The translations under genes and the position numbers were made by a program. Source: Candolleomyces eurysporus (lineage: Eukaryota > Basidiomycota > Agaricomycetes > Agaricales > Psathyrellaceae). From it: DNA of 35,973 nucleotides. Below are positions 8,610 through 19,782 of the stretch, piece after piece. The DNA lies in the NCBI GenBank assembly GCA_027579435.1, contig JANBPK010001544.1, positions 1 to 35,973 of the forward strand. Direction: 5' to 3'. Under the pieces are notes generated by a model. It was not told the origin of the DNA and did not search any database. It was given only the letters and a program-made list of their open reading frames with translations. Numbering within the stretch: the stretch's first letter is position 1; every line of letters starts with the position of its first letter.

Positions 8610-10934
8610 TTACTTGTCGATTTTCTTCCATTTGTCATAGTAATGGCTTAACGCATCTGCCAATCCAGGTTCTTTAAGTTCATCCTACGAAAAATTGGAG
8701 GAAGATGGTCAGCAAGCTACCCCATATACTTGGATTCAATTCAAGGAAATGGGGTCTACCTTCAATCGTCGCATGATAACGGATATCATTGTCAGGAATG
8801 ACCCCCGGCGAGGACGAAAAGATGTCTCTTGTACCATCCGGTCAAGCTTGCTCCATCCGCGGTTCTGGGCTAAACGAAGAAGTTGTTCATGACTAAAACC
8901 TTTGCCTACGTCAGAATAGGCCGAAATGGCTCTGATTGGCACACTCATGTCCAAGGTCGAAGTAGCACTGCCTGTAGGATAAGAGTGGCATTGCCTCAGT
9001 GGCTTTGACCTGTAAGAAGTGCACTTTTTGACTTACTAGTCTCCGAAGAAAACTGTATTATCGTTTGCACAGAGACATCTACAACGTGCTTCTTGACCAC
9101 TGCCTCCGGAACGAATAAGGTCTTGGCACGAGTTCTGCTATCCATGAATTCCGAGAATGACCGGTGATAAAAATGCATCTGGACGCAGGTGGGCAACAGA
9201 GGACGAGGAAGAAATACGAGGAGAGAGTGTAGGTCGGAAATAAGAATTTGATGGGCCCCTTTTTCTAGATTGAGGAATTTATCAAGGACGTCAGCTTCCC
9301 AGCTCAGGTCACCGACGCGAGAGTCAGAGTTCATTTGGTGAGCTCTGAGAAGAAGCAAGAAGTTGCGCCCTTGATTGGTGTCGACTGCCTCGTATAGTTC
9401 TTTAGCGGCGGACAGGATGCCCGCGTAAAGGATGTCGAGAGCTTCAAATGGCCTCGCTATCCGCCCTTTTCCGGATGTCCAGTCAATGACTGTTTGAAGC
9501 CTATCCACTGGAGAACTGCGGCGCTCAGAAACATACTTGACCACCGTTGCGGCGTATATGAACTGCCCGGACGCAGCGGCAACCAGCTTCTCGATGTCCT
9601 CATTCCTCGGCCATGATGGAGATCGTGCTTGAGAATCGTGGCTTCGACTTCCGATGTCCTGAAGTCTCCTCCACAAATAACGACGAATATCGTCTGTTGC
9701 GTCGTACTTGTCGCTGAGTCGAATATGATAAGCCAATTGATGGAGATAACCCTGGGGCTCCGAGTTGAGCGCGCTGCGAATGGCCCATTCCGGTCTACTG
9801 GCAATGAAAATGCGGAAGGGGAGATCGTTATCGAGGAGACAAAGCTTGATGGTCGCGAGGAGTTCTGCTTGATTTTCTTCCCCCGAACACTCGTCGAGGC
9901 CGTCGATGAGGATGGTATGGGGGAAACGGCTGGGGTCCGAATTGGCATTCGCACAAAATTGCTGAAAGGGGCGGACAATGAGGGAATCCATCTGGGTTCT
10001 GACAGTTTTCATGAAGATGAGACGGTCGTTTTCAATAGCCTTTCTGATATAGTCCTGGAGCACAGGGTCGTGCTGGCCTAATTGGCATGCGATGGTTGGT
10101 ACAATGCGAGAGAGGTTGTTTCGAGTGGGGTCTTGGGAAGAAAAGAAGAATGTCGAACCAAGGATTTTTGAGCCAGCGCAACGCTCGGATATTGTCTGCT
10201 GTAATGCTGACTTGCCTGCTCCTGCAGCGCCGGTCATGCAGAGCAAGCGTTGGGGGCCGTCCCGATCGTTAACCCAATCCATAATTTCATTGATAGTTTC
10301 CACGCGAGTATCTTCGTCGCATTTTGGAGGGTCGAATCTAGCTGCCGAGTCGTAGAAAGCATCGGAGGCTATCTTCTCGAGAAGTATCTCCCAACCTTTT
10401 CGGACACGCAAAGGGTGAGCAAATTTAACGGAATTTGATTCAGTTTTGAACGTCCATACCATCTCGTACATCATACCCATGCTGGGAGGAATCTATCTGA
10501 ATGTTCAAGTTTCCGACGTTGAAGTGGTGTGCCCCCGAGAACATTGAGGCGGATGTTGATGCTTCCATGGGTGAGGCCGCACCGAATTTTCCTAGGGTGC
10601 CAATTGGCACTGATCGCTGCCCATAACGCCTGAGGACTCTCGAGGTACCCTGGTGCTGATGAGGAGAACCATCAAATGGCAAATGACAGTCTTCAAAGTC
10701 ACTGATTGCTTGTTCGTCGGCAGTGTTTGCCGTTTTCTGTGAATCGCCATCAGTACCACCTCCGCGAGCTTGAAGACCTGGGGTTTCTTCTCCTGAAGAC
10801 GGTGTGAGCCCGTTCGAGCTGTCTGGCAAGCACGGGGGCGGATGACTTCTGCCACGGCTCGAAGTTGACCACGAGAACAAGCGCCGAAGCTTGAATCTGA
10901 GCCCGGCTTTCTTGGGCTTCGAACCCGAAGCCAT
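8610..10934 (-). CDS. NACHT-domain NLR-like protein, complete copy 2 (706 aa predicted)
   Basis: This is the cleanest member of the cluster. Exons are 10460-10934, 9037-10395, 8760-8971 and 8610-8684; introns are 64, 65 and 75 bp and the summed CDS is 2121 bp, in frame. The N-terminus is basic (KPKKAGLRFKLRRLFS, residues 6-21). A longer linker than in copy 1 follows, then FSGAHHFNVGNLNIQIDSSQH (about 132-152). The NACHT region begins at about 160 (WEILLEKIASDAFYDSAARF). Walker A GAAGAGKS is at about 214-221 and Walker B ILIDGLDEC at about 321-329. After the NACHT come QFIYAATVVKY, the MHFYHRSFSEFMDS block and a tail DELKEPGLADALSHYYDKW. No repeat domain follows, so it is shorter than WD40- or ankyrin-bearing fungal NLRs. 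Intron 1 separates the N-terminal module from the NACHT module in every copy. Confidence 0.88.
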
Positions 10935-11600
10935 CTTCGTGGCGGAGCGACGAACAAGAGGTGGGTAGGCAGATGCTGTTGAGGTTCAGCGGATGAGCTG
11001 GCGCACGTACCCACGCACGGTCCCTTGGCGTCGCTGAATGGCGCCGATTTAGACGCCCACCGTGTTGTCTGATCTGGCCGCGGGCGAGATCAAGGGGCAG
11101 TGCAGTCGTGCAGTGCTTACTACGAGATAACTTGAACGCGGGTGCCATGGGGTCACCGGAACCGCTGGCCGCAAATGATCTCAAGGGTCCGATCCACAGG
11201 GACATGACAGACAACGGTGGAGGTCGAGATAAAGAGCGTCTAGTTCGCAATCATCCGGAGTGACAGTTGTATAGAGCTCCAGGGCTGTAGGTGACAGCTT
11301 CCATATGCAGAAGACAAACCTCCAAATACAACTTCAAGGCTGTTTGATCTTTGGCATGTCTGCCCCCTATAATCAATGGTCTAATGCTAGAAATGGCGAA
11401 CGCGGTCCTATCCTTGTCCATCAGCCGAAAACGACTTGTTTCAAGATACAAGGCAGATCAACTCAGTCCCTACATACAAACATACCCGTCCGTGTCAGAT
11501 GATTCAGGTCAACCAACCACTCTACAGCTTCGCTTTCACCCACTGAGGCATGGGAAACCCACTAAGACTGGTAGACCGCACTCGAGTCCCAGTGCGACCA
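10935..11600. other. Intergenic: NACHT copy 2 promoter; possible remnant at 11251-11451
   Basis: The first part carries the promoter block shared with NACHT copy 1 (11008-11025 and 11047-11058). At 11251-11451 the minus strand is open for 66 codons (YLETSRFRLMDKDRTAFAI...), which I cannot assign. It could be a remnant of a gene next to the acyl-CoA oxidase relic or chance. Confidence 0.4.
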
Positions 11601-13102
11601 CTATGAGGAGTCAACAACCCCGCATATCCAACTCGCGTCAGAAACAATCGGCACTTGTTGAACGTAGTTCTCGATCCCCAACAACCGAAAGTACGCGGGC
11701 AAGTGAAGCGTGAACGAGGTTAACACTCTGTCCTCCTTTAGCTTCTGCTCCATTCTTGAGACCCCGACTTCAAAGTACCATGCAGGGTCTTGGCAAATGA
11801 TAGGTCATTCGTAGATATCGAGAACGGGCAGAGGAAGTGGCTTCTTGTTCTTGAGAGCGGCGGTGGAGTAGGCTAGGGTGTATCCAATCGCTTTAATGGC
11901 TCGTTCGGATCGAGGAAGGATAGAGTGTGCGCTTCTGTGTTTACGGTACATGGTTTAAAATCAAAGAGGCCTATGCTTTCTTGGAGGAGTGAGTGGGCGC
12001 GTTGGGATGCTATTCCTGACGAGCCGGAAGGGTAGAGCGATTGTGCAGCGGTTTATTTTGTAAGAGTTCGGAGAAGAGCCGGATGCATAGGGTTAGGATG
12101 TCGCCTTCCGCTATGGCGATGGCTTTGGTACGATGCTGTAAGAGAGAGGAAATGAGTGACTGAGTTGAGCGCAATTCAAGGATATAATAGGTGAATCACC
12201 TCGGACCGGATCGGTGGGACTCTCCAGACTTAATCCCACCATGCTCCTAGGGGTCTAGAAGTGGTGCTCTGTGCCGAGACGTCGAAGTGTGATCAGATGA
12301 AACGAGCGCGGTGGGTGGAAGGAAGACACTGTCAAGTGATGTGATTGCAAAGTCGAGGGGAGATGTGGTAGAATGAACGCCTTTGTGCGTTTCTTTTTCG
12401 GTATAGATAGGGACGACGAAGAAGCGGCAGCCTCTGTCTTCGTCGTCTACAAAGAGGCGCGCCAATACGAGTGCAACTTTCGGAATGTCGAATGACGGTG
12501 TCGATGGGGGCATGAACCTGTAAGATAAATAACATTAACGTGATGCGACCCAGGCAAGGAAGAACCCACTTCGCGGCTTCCTCCCGGGGTGTGTGCCAGA
12601 TAAAGCCATCGGATGTCTTCGTCGCTGTAGTCTCAATATTGAAAGTGTTCAAACCCTGTCCCCTGAGGTTAAGCAGTCGCCGGACCAAAGGACGTAAGTC
12701 GGGGGTGCTTTGAAATTCCTATAGCCAGTCCGGCATGGGATACCAGAATGGTAAACGTGCAATGTCGAGCGCAAAGATGGGATCTGTCACCATAGCCCAG
12801 AACTTTGGTGAGGATGAACGGGTGTCTTCCGCATTCAAGCCCTTTTTCACGGGGCCGTCAGTAAGGTGAAATTGGAACGCCTGAAGATTCTTGTATCATT
12901 AGCTGAACTCTTTGGTAGGACAGCGAGATTTTCTCGTCGGTTGGGAGCAACTGGTAGAGTTGGTCGAAGATGGCCAGCTCGGACCTTGGATTTATATCGA
13001 ACGGGTCAGCGACCAGCAAGTAGGACTCCAGAGGTGCAGCTTCATTAGTCTAGCGATTTCCAGGAGAGATGAATAGACCTTGGTGAATCGAAGCTGGGAC
13101 AT
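11601..13102 (-). pseudogene. Acyl-CoA oxidase/dehydrogenase-like pseudogene
   Basis: Intact members oxidise acyl-CoA to enoyl-CoA with FAD. Fragments occur in the right order on the minus strand. The N-terminal region is ELAIFDQLYQLLPTDEKISLSYQR (about 12890-13050). SPKFWAMVTDPIFALD and then GLNTFNIETTATKTSDGFI (about 12620-12810) follow. PKVALVLARLFVDDEDRGCRFFVVPI and TSPLDFAITSLDSVFLPPTALVSSD (12290-12500) come next, and then IAIAEGDILTLCIRLFSELL (about 12065-12125). The C-terminal part (WYFEVGVSRMEQKLKEDRVL...QVPIVSDASW) is at 11601-11790. The frame changes between fragments. In-frame stops occur (for example near 12850 and 11815) and the segment between DPIFALD and the HGLNT-like block is missing. 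The upstream limit (ATG 13102) is tentative. Confidence 0.75.
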
Positions 13103-13441
13103 TCTTGTGTAAGAAATCAACTCGGATGCAGCTTGGGGTCAGTGCTTCCGAAATAGAGAATTTGACGCATTGAGGATGACTAGTGGTGCTCAGCCTCCCG
13201 TCGCTGAGCGGGCTGCGGGTGCTGCGCTGAGTGCACTGGATTAGAAGAAGTCACGCTGGTCACGGCGAGGCTGTGTCACATGCGTGGGCAAAAGAGGTTG
13301 CGTTGTCCGCGGTGAACCAGAGCTCTCCAACTGACCCCCACCCTCCTCCGCCGTCTCAGTGCGTATCCCGTCCCCCTGCACGCATATAGCCGTCTGCTGA
13401 CCCTCCCGATCGCAGACTAGACCCCTAATAACGATTCTATA
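13103..13441. other. Intergenic, presumed synaptobrevin promoter and 5' UTR
   Basis: No gene is seen on either strand. The stretch between the oxidase relic and the SNARE gene is C/T-rich on the plus strand near 13300-13480, as common before fungal housekeeping genes. Confidence 0.4.
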
Positions 13442-14162
13442 ATGTTCGTTCCACCCCGCCCCCCGCTGACGCAATCCCTAACGCCCATCATCCTGCAGGT
13501 CTGAACCTTACGACCCCTACGTTCCTCGTGCCGGCTCATCCACTGGTGGCGGAGCCCCGCAGTCTGGAGGAGGAAACGCAAAGACCGCCGCGATTCAGGC
13601 GCAGATTGACGATACCGTGGGCATCATGAGGGAGAACATCACCAAGGTCGCCGAGCGAGGAGAGCGGCTAGATTCATTACAGGATAAGACCGGTGCGTCG
13701 ACCCTGTTATCGTTGTATGTGCGGCTGCTGACTGATGGGGTCTCTCTGGCTGCGATGGATAGACACTCTTGCCGTCTCTGCGCAAGGATTCCGNACGGGG
13801 GGCTAACAGGGTTAGGAAGGTGCGTCCGTCCGTTTCCACCTGGCTCTCGGCCAGTGTCATTGATGAAACTCGGCATACTGAACCCGTTTCCTCGTTAGAA
13901 TATGTGGTAAGCACTGCCCAATACCTCTGAATCACTCAATTTGTCTCAATTGTCGGGCCCTCTCGTAATCTTATCGTAGGTGGAAGGATATGAAGGTGTG
14001 CACCCCGCCGCGTCATTCGTCGGCTGGCCCATGATACTAATGCTCGTTTGCCCCTTCTCCCTTGCATCCTTGTTTGCGTAGATGCGAATCATCATCGGTG
14101 TTGCCATCGCAGTCATCATCGTGATCATCGTCGTTTCCATCGTCAAGGCCACACAAAAGTAA
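13442..14162 (+). CDS. SNC1: Synaptobrevin/VAMP R-SNARE (Snc1/Snc2 type, 118 aa predicted)
   Basis: This is the exocytic vesicle R-SNARE that pairs with plasma-membrane Sso/Sec9-type SNAREs. Predicted exons are 13442-13443 (AT of the start), 13499-13692, 13763-13819, 13899-13906 (8 bp), 13980-13995 (16 bp) and 14082-14162. All junctions are GT-AG and keep frame. After a Pro/Gly-rich N-terminus ([18 protein letters not shown]), the SNARE motif runs from [15 protein letters not shown] through [14 protein letters not shown], with the R of GERLD as the zero-layer arginine, to [22 protein letters not shown] follows, then a C-terminal membrane anchor rich in I/V and the tail VKATQK. The N at 13794 must be an extra base: without it the frame reads FRRGANR as in the family. 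The split start codon is inferred from a good branch point (CCCTAACGCC) and acceptor before G-TCTGAACC; an unspliced reading from that ATG hits TGA at once. Confidence 0.9.
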
Positions 14163-15209
14163 ACGGGAAAAATGGAACCTTTTTTTTCTTTACTACTATA
14201 CGACTGGTAACCTATGCCTGCCTCTTGCCAAGAAGTGCACATACTTCTTATTTCTCGTCGCCTCGGATACCATATGTCATATCAACCCTTCCCACCCTCT
14301 CATTTCCAACCCAACCCCGTCGTACTGCATTTACAACGCAAGTTATGATGCTGTATTACTATTACTTCGCCCCTTACCACGCAGAACGATTTTCTATATG
14401 GCTGCCTACGTGCTCCTTTTCTTCTTGTTTGCGTTGTTGTATCTATGTCTTTATTAATTTCTGCTTTGTCATTTCGACCTCCATCGGCCGCCATTAGTGT
14501 TCTTCCGTACACCATCATGATCCATTGGTGCGTTGGATGAGGAGCTGTTGAACTTTGGATCCTCGGACTTGTATGTGTTCAGTTCTCTTTCTATCTCTTC
14601 TTGAACCTTGTCTGTACTTTTGACCATGTTTATTCTTTTCGATGTTGCTGTAATATCACACAGACACTTTGGCGCTTACCTTCGGGCTCTGGGTATGTTG
14701 GCTCGCATGTCGTCAGCGCTGCATGATCGATTTGGTGGAGCATCATACTGCGACCAAGCCACCAGTACCCAACAATGCAACCACTAAGTACGTCCCTCTC
14801 CCTCCCTGAGTTCTAATCACATGCAAGTTTACCACAGTGCTTAACAGATGCCGACGCGATTCTGGGATGAGGTTGACGTTGGATTCGCCACGATTTCAAT
14901 GGTATGTATAGGTAACATGGTTAATTTCCCATTTACCTGTCATAGCTACCTTGCTGTCTCTAGATCTGACGGTTGATCTGCGATTTTTGGATCATCCGCC
15001 CTCAACTTGGGGGCCTTGAAGACTCGATCACCCACCTGGAAGTCCGAGAGGGCGGGCGAGGCTAGAGCACTCGGGCTGCGCATGGTGACTTGATCACTAT
15101 TAGCTGTTATGGTCGTTCCGACTCGTTCGTGCCGCGATTAATGGGGATTTGGCGATCCAAGACGCTGCGTTCCGGATGGCCACGGATCGCTGGATCCCAA
15201 GGGTCCTTC
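14163..15209. other. Intergenic; no supported gene
   Basis: The first part is the SNARE 3' UTR. Near 14680-14795 the plus strand is open in two frames behind a possible acceptor at about 14664 and before a GTACGT donor-like site at about 14789, but neither peptide is recognisable. I make no call. Confidence 0.35.
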
Positions 15210-16053
15210 GCTATATCTCCGGAATTCTTCTTCCATTGAATCCATCAGCACAGATGCAGCTGGGACATACCTAGGTATCCGAAATCCGAAATTTCGAGCT
15301 TTGCCATCGTAAGCACTGCCATCAAGTCTTGCTTAGGCCTATGGACGCCTTTCTTACTCTTTTTCTCGGGCTTTCCTCTGGTTCTCCCTAACCTCGAAGG
15401 AGGCAATGACAGACTTCCTGCGCTTTACAGACGGACCCTGGCAATACACACACTAGCGCTTATAATTACCTTTCGGTAAAATTTTGACCTGTCCACCGCA
15501 GCCCACAACTGCACGCTAACGACGTCTCTTGGCTACCTTGAAGAGTCGGCGGTGATGTCCAAAGCCACAAGTCCGAGTTTGAAAATGATCTTGCCTACAT
15601 GTCGACGAGGAAATTCCTCCCTTCATGTCTGTAGTTCAGAACTTGTGTCGTAAGGTGTTCAACAGTTGACCTGTAAACCTGCTTCTACACACCCCGCACT
15701 CTTTCTTATCATACCCCAGTTACTCATCACCGACGTCTCCGCGCTTCGAACACGTTACGACCTCGACCCGAAGACCCGTCGCTACGCCCACAAAGCACGG
15801 CAAAAAGCTTTGTCACGTATGTGCTTGCCGCGGGGGCCGTCATCATCCCGTCTGCATCTACGCCATTTTGGAAGGCCGGATTCCGCTTTTGGGTACGGGG
15901 AAGCGAATAGACTANTAAGTANGAGCCAAGAGACTAAACTNCTGCATCANCGCTTCAAGGGCTCNGAACGTACGNATATTTTTTGACGAATCGGTCTCAG
16001 TATCGTTGCCAGCGCACATTTGTTTCGGGATGTTTGGGNATCGTCTCAAGGTC

Positions 16054-16061
16054 TATAAGAG
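16054..16061 (+). promoter_or_regulatory. TATA box of hydrophobin 1
   Basis: GTC-TATAAGAG lies about 130 bp before the ATG. It is the only copy with TATAAG rather than TATAAA. Confidence 0.65.
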
Positions 16062-16186
16062 ATGGGTGGTATCGAACATTCAGTCCTCAGCACTCTTCAG
16101 CTTTTCGACGAGTTTTCAACTAATCAGCCTCTCCCCTTCATTAATTGCCCTTTGCACTACCACCACCCCACCTCTATCTAAACACC

Positions 16187-16675
16187 ATGCTCGCTCGCAT
16201 CTTCTCCCTCGTCGCCGCCTCCTCTCTCTTCCTCCTCGCTGCCGCCGCCCCTGGGGGCAAGGGAANCNNNNNACACGACGAAGTCAGCCAATGCAACAAT
16301 GGCGAGGTCTATTGCTGCAATCAAACCCAAGAGGCCGAATCCGTCGACAAACGCACTAGCCTCATCCTCGAGCTCGTTGGTGTTGATGCAAGCAACCTCC
16401 AAGGTCTCGTTGGATCCAACTGTTCTCCGATTACCGCTATTGGCGTCGGGAGTGGTGGAAGCTGGTNAGTTGTTCTCCCCTGCNTACTTGACNAACTGTG
16501 GAAGCTCATNTNGAATNNNAGCTCNACNCAGCAAGTGTGNTGCCAGAAGAACTTTAACAGTATGGCTTGTTCTCTTGGGCCTGAATTCTTTGAGAGATCA
16601 TGAGCTGACTTTGTACCCCCTTTTTTAGATGGTCTCGTCGTNGTCGGTTGCTCGCCTATCGATNTTTCTNTCTGA
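16187..16675 (+). CDS. Class I hydrophobin 1 (120 aa)
   Basis: A secreted amphipathic protein that self-assembles at hyphal or fruit-body surfaces. Exons are 16187-16464, 16522-16559 and 16629-16675. The signal peptide is MLARIFSLVAASSLFLLAAAA, with likely cleavage before PGG. Eight cysteines are expected in the class I pattern C-X6-CC-X34-C-X13-C-X5-CC-X12-C. The loop carries AESVDKR and the last exon gives GLVVVGCSPIDISL. The sequence has N runs: five at 16268-16272 replace the GGTGG region without changing length, and others fall in both introns and exon 2, so residues there (including one Cys codon in exon 2, TGN) are unread. I treat it as intact because all exon lengths match the other copies. 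Confidence 0.82.
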
Positions 16676-17625
16676 GAGNCTCGAGCTGGCGTGAAGCACT
16701 GGCAGTAATAATGGATCGGTGCTCTNGNCCTTANACTTTAGATTAGATNTAGACTATCAGGCAATNATTAGCTTTGATGACGCTATCGATGCATTCNGCT
16801 CACTGAGTGTGTGTCTATGGANGGTTCTAAGGTCGATGGGTCAGTACTGACACCAATCTGTTTGGCTTTACTACAACCGCGTAATTGCGTTGGTCAGTCG
16901 CGCTGTTCATGCGTATTTCAACGAAACATACTAGAAGCGTAATAAGGTCTATTGTGGCTGTATCTGGAATCCTGCTGNAGTCGGCTCCAACTTTCCATGG
17001 TCAATGTGAGACGCAGTCCAACGCTCAGGCGCGGTCACAGATACTTATTTGCAATCTCTCAACCTCTTTCATTGTAAGTGCTGCCCTCGAGTACTACCAT
17101 ATCTTACTACTCCTCGAGTTTTCCTCAAATTCTCCTTGGCCTGCGAGGAGGTAATGATAGACTTTTAGCGGTTGACATAGGCACCCGAGCAAAANTCATA
17201 CTAGCGCTGATCTTCGCTAATTTCATGTGCCGTCCACACGTTGCACACTAACGTCTCTTCGCGAGCGTGAANNGTNGGCGGTGATGTGTAAACCACAAAT
17301 GCGAATNCGGAAATAATCTTGTCTACATGTCGACGAGGAAAGTCCTTCATGGCATGCCTGTATGTAAGTACTGGTGTCGCTCGCTGTGTTTCCTGTCAAT
17401 CAGCGTTCAGTACTCTAGCCCCANGTCTTGTTCACCGTAGNTACCGACGCCACCATTTTTGGAGCACCGGATTCCGCTTTAGGTACAGGGAAGCGAATAA
17501 ACGAAACCGCCAAGGGTTGAGCGCTCGGAACAAACCAAAGATTTTATTTTTCATGTTTGACGAACTTCGCCTAATTTTTGTTGCCAGCACATATTGTTCC
17601 CGATNTTTAGGGTCGTATGAANGTC

Positions 17626-17633
17626 TATAAAAG
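17626..17633 (+). promoter_or_regulatory. TATA box of hydrophobin 2
   Basis: GTC-TATAAAAG lies 135 bp before the ATG, in the same context as in the other units. Confidence 0.75.
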
Positions 17634-17760
17634 CNGGNGTGTGTCCAGCGATAATGCCCCAGCACTCTTCAGCTTTCCGACGAGCTTTCAACTACTTGAC
17701 TTCTCTTCTTCATTAACTACTCTTTTCACGGCATCCCCACCCCACCCTTATCTAAACACC

Positions 17761-18258
17761 ATGCTCGCTCGCATCTTCTCCCTTGTCGCCGCCTCCTCCC
17801 TCTTCCTCCTTGCCGCTGCCACTCCTGGTGGCAAGGGAAACGGTGGACACAACGAAGTCAGCCAATGNAATAATGGCGAGGTTTATTGCTGCGAGCAAAC
17901 TCAAGAGGCCGAATCCGTCGACAAGCGCACCAGCCTGATCCTCGATCTTGTCGGTGTTGACGCAAGTAACCTCCAAGGTCTTGTCGGATCCAATTGCTCC
18001 CCAATCACTGCAATTGGTGTTGGAAGCGGTGCTACCTGGTAAGTTGCCTTTCTTCGTCTTCTTGATGAACTGTGGGNNCTTATTTCNAATCATAGNTCGN
18101 CTCAGCAAGTGTGTTGCCAGAAAAACTTTAACAGTACGACACGTTTCTTNTTANTCTCTGGNCCTGAATCGTTTGAGCAATCNTGAANTGACTTTCTATC
18201 GTTCTTTCTAGATGGTCTCGTCGTTGTCGGTTGCTCTCCTATCGACATTTCTCTCTGA
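17761..18258 (+). CDS. Class I hydrophobin 2 (120 aa)
   Basis: Exons are 17761-18038, 18096-18133 and 18212-18258; the exon lengths 278, 38 and 47 are the same as in all copies. The secretion signal and Cys pattern are as in the array. The first Cys codon reads TGN at 17866-17868 and is probably TGC. This copy differs most in the mature part. CCEQTQ replaces CCNQTQ, removing the N-glycosylation sequon next to the Cys pair. LDLVG replaces LELVG, GSGAT replaces GSGGS before Cys5, and HNEVS replaces HDEVS. The AESVDKR dibasic site is kept. The N at 18096 is the first base of exon 2 and completes a Cys codon in other copies. The 5' region is shorter than in copies 1, 4, 5 and 6. Confidence 0.85.
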
Positions 18259-19156
18259 GAGGCTCGCGCTCGCGTGAAGCAGTGGCAGCATTAGTAGATC
18301 GGTGCTTTAGTCCTTAGACTTTAGATTAGACTTAGATTATCAAGCAATCATTAGCTTTGATCATGACAATCTGGTCACATCCAGTTCACTGAGTTGTTTG
18401 GTTTTACCATTACCGCGTAGCTGCGTTGGTCAGTCGTGCTCCTCATGCAGATTNTTGACGAATCAAGACACACTGGGCGCGGCCTAAGGGTCTATTGCGG
18501 CTATATCTGGAATTCTGCTGGTGTCACCGATTGCAGCGGTAAATACAAGCCAAGTAGATGCGGCCGGCCGGTCAGGCGGGGTCACAGATACTTGTCTGCA
18601 ATCTCTTGACCTCTGTCATCGTAAGTGCTACCCTCGAGTCCTATCATCTTACTCCTCAAGTTTTCCCCAAAATTTCCTGAACCTGCTAGGAGGTAATGAT
18701 GAACCTTGAGCGGTTGACAGCAGGCATAGGCACTCGAGCGATGTGACCCATACTAGCGCTGACCTTCAGTAATTCCCTGTGTCGTCCACACGTTTTATGC
18801 CAACGGTGTCTCTTCGCAAACGTCAAGAGTCGGCGGTCATGTCCAAAGCCACAAATCCGAATTTGAAAATGATCTTGTCTACATGTCGAAGAGGAAAGTC
18901 CTTCACGGCATGCTTGTATGTAAGAATTAGTGTCAATCAGCATCTACCACCCCAGATTCTGATCACTGTAGCCGAAGCTACCTTCTTGAAAGTCAGGTTT
19001 CCGCGTGAGTGTATAGGGAAGCGAATATACCCAATTGCCGAGAGTCTGGATTTCTGCATGAGCGCGTCAAGCGCTCGGAACAAACCAAAGACTTTTTTNG
19101 ATTTTTTTTCGTTGCCAGCACATATTGTTCCCGATGTTTGGGGCCGTATAAACGTC

Positions 19157-19164
19157 TATAAAAG
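19157..19164 (+). promoter_or_regulatory. TATA box of hydrophobin 3
   Basis: GTC-TATAAAAG lies 134 bp before the ATG, followed by the conserved CAGCACTCTTCAGC(T)TTT-CGACGA leader block. Confidence 0.75.
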
Positions 19165-19290
19165 CTGGGGTGTATCCAGCGATAATATCCCAGCACTCTT
19201 CAGCTTTTCGACGAACTTTGAGCTACTTGGCTTTCTTCCCCATTAGCTACTCTTTTCACGACATCCCCACCCCATTCTTATCTAAACACC

Positions 19291-19782
19291 ATGCTCGCTC
19301 GTATCTTCTCCCTTGTCGCCGCCTCCTCTCTTTTCCTCCTTGCCAATGCCACTCCTGGTGGCCACGGAAACGGTGGACACAACGAAGTTAGCCAATGCAA
19401 CAATGGCGAGGTCTACTGCTGCAACCAGACCCAAGACGCAGAGTCCATCGACAAGCGCACTAGCCTAATCCTCGAGCTTGTCGGTGTTGATGCGAGCAAC
19501 CTTCAAGGGCTTGTTGGATCCAACTGTTCTCCGCTTACTGCCATTGGCGTCGGGAGTGGTGGAAGCTGGTAAGTTGTCCTCCTCCTGCACTTGACGAACC
19601 TTAGGAGCTCATATAATACTGCAGCTCGGCCCAGCAAGTGTGTTGCCAGAAGAACTTTAACAGTACGAGGCGTTTCTTTTCTCTGAGTCTGGATCTTTTG
19701 AGCAATCGTAATCTAACTTTGTACCTTTCCCCTAGATGGTCTCGTCGTTATTGGTTGCTCACCTACCGACATTTCCGTCTGA
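19291..19782 (+). CDS. Class I hydrophobin 3 (120 aa)
   Basis: Exons are 19291-19568, 19625-19662 and 19736-19782, free of N. The signal peptide ends LLANATPGG instead of LLAAAAPGG. All eight Cys are present: QCNNGEVYCCNQTQ, SNCSP, GSCSAQQVCC and VIGCSP. The loop has DAESIDKR, shared only with copy 5, while the last exon GLVVIGCSPTDISV mixes features of copies 1-2 and 4-5. That mosaic suggests exchange between units. The role is as for the other copies: a surface-active wall coat. Confidence 0.92.

Noticed and set aside
11577..11596. Hairpin CGCACT-N8-AGTGCG as a tRNA arm or terminator
   Set aside because: No cloverleaf can be built around it, and it lies within the decayed oxidase 3' region; short stems like this occur by chance.
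14660..14800. Possible small spliced gene between the SNARE gene and the hydrophobin array
   Set aside because: Two overlapping frames are open, with splice-like ends, but neither gives a recognisable peptide or a clear start.
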